Positions 6,711-6,770 of a stretch of DNA of 6,770 nt are shown piece after piece. Made by a program: the position numbers and the translations under genes. Source of the stretch: Ignavibacteriales bacterium (GTDB taxonomy: Bacteria > Bacteroidota > Ignavibacteria > Ignavibacteriales > Melioribacteraceae); assembly GCA_020059785.1 (NCBI GenBank), contig JAGVBL010000206.1, forward strand, positions 1 through 6,770, written 5' to 3'. The stretch's first letter is position 1, and the number at the start of each line of letters is the position of its first letter. The notes below the pieces were generated by a model. It was given only the letters and a program-made list of their open reading frames with translations. It was not told the DNA's origin and did not search any database.

Positions 6711-6770
6711 ATGATTTCGTATAACAATATTAAAAAATTAATCAGCGGATATAAGGGTAAATCATTTGAA
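6711..6770 (+). CDS. Start of next gene, cut by the window edge (unknown)
   Basis: An open frame begins with ATG at 6711 and runs uninterrupted for 20 codons to the window end, beginning MISYNNIKKL. It is preceded by a purine-rich GGGATAG (6700-6706) at a reasonable distance, the nearest thing to a ribosome-binding site in the window. The 27-base gap from the previous stop fits continuation of the same operon. Twenty residues are too few to name a family; in this context another glycan enzyme is likely but unproven. Confidence 0.5.
   Translation, partial: MISYNNIKKLISGYKGKSFE

Noticed and set aside
25..6770. Possibility of a defence system, CRISPR, toxin-antitoxin pair or mobile element
   Set aside because: Every coding region fits glycan assembly. 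I saw no spaced direct repeats, transposase, nuclease, reverse transcriptase or terminal inverted repeats.

Overview
The window is a stretch of a surface-polysaccharide (O-antigen, capsule or exopolysaccharide) biosynthesis locus. All genes lie on the + strand and are tightly packed. Six full-length coding regions are visible, plus the first 20 codons of a seventh that runs off the right edge. The DNA is AT-rich, none of the six complete genes has a convincing Shine-Dalgarno sequence before its start, and protein-level family resemblance suggests a member of the Bacteroidota/Ignavibacteria/Chlorobi group. That assignment is an inference from style, since no taxonomic marker gene is present.

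Left part (25-2657): a Wzx-type multi-pass flippase is followed after 11 bases by a PLP-dependent DegT/DnrJ/EryC1/StrS-family sugar aminotransferase with its Schiff-base lysine intact. Middle (2658-2834): a 177-base AT-rich gap, the only substantial non-coding interval. It holds overlapping inverted repeats just after the aminotransferase stop and long T runs, and is a plausible place for a weak terminator and/or a new promoter. Right part (2835-6683): a short SAM-dependent methyltransferase overlaps a GT4-type glycosyltransferase, followed by a GT2-type glycosyltransferase and a second GT-B (GT4-like) glycosyltransferase, with gaps of 8 and 15 bases between the last three. A new reading frame begins at 6711.

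Inferred pathway: the aminotransferase makes an amino sugar nucleotide from a keto-sugar nucleotide supplied elsewhere. The three glycosyltransferases build an oligosaccharide on a lipid carrier at the inner face of the cytoplasmic membrane. The methyltransferase decorates a sugar or caps the chain. The flippase moves the lipid-linked unit across the membrane. No polymerase (Wzy), chain-length regulator, initiating phosphoglycosyl transferase or nucleotide-sugar dehydratase/epimerase lies in the window, so the locus must continue on one or both sides or rely on genes elsewhere.

I found no sign of a defence system, CRISPR array, RNA gene, transposon or other new type of system. The second-look points are residue-level oddities in the enzymes (methyltransferase motif I, GT2 metal-binding motif, GT4 E-x7-E motif), a GC difference between the aminotransferase and the later glycosyltransferases that suggests mosaic assembly, and the structured gap.
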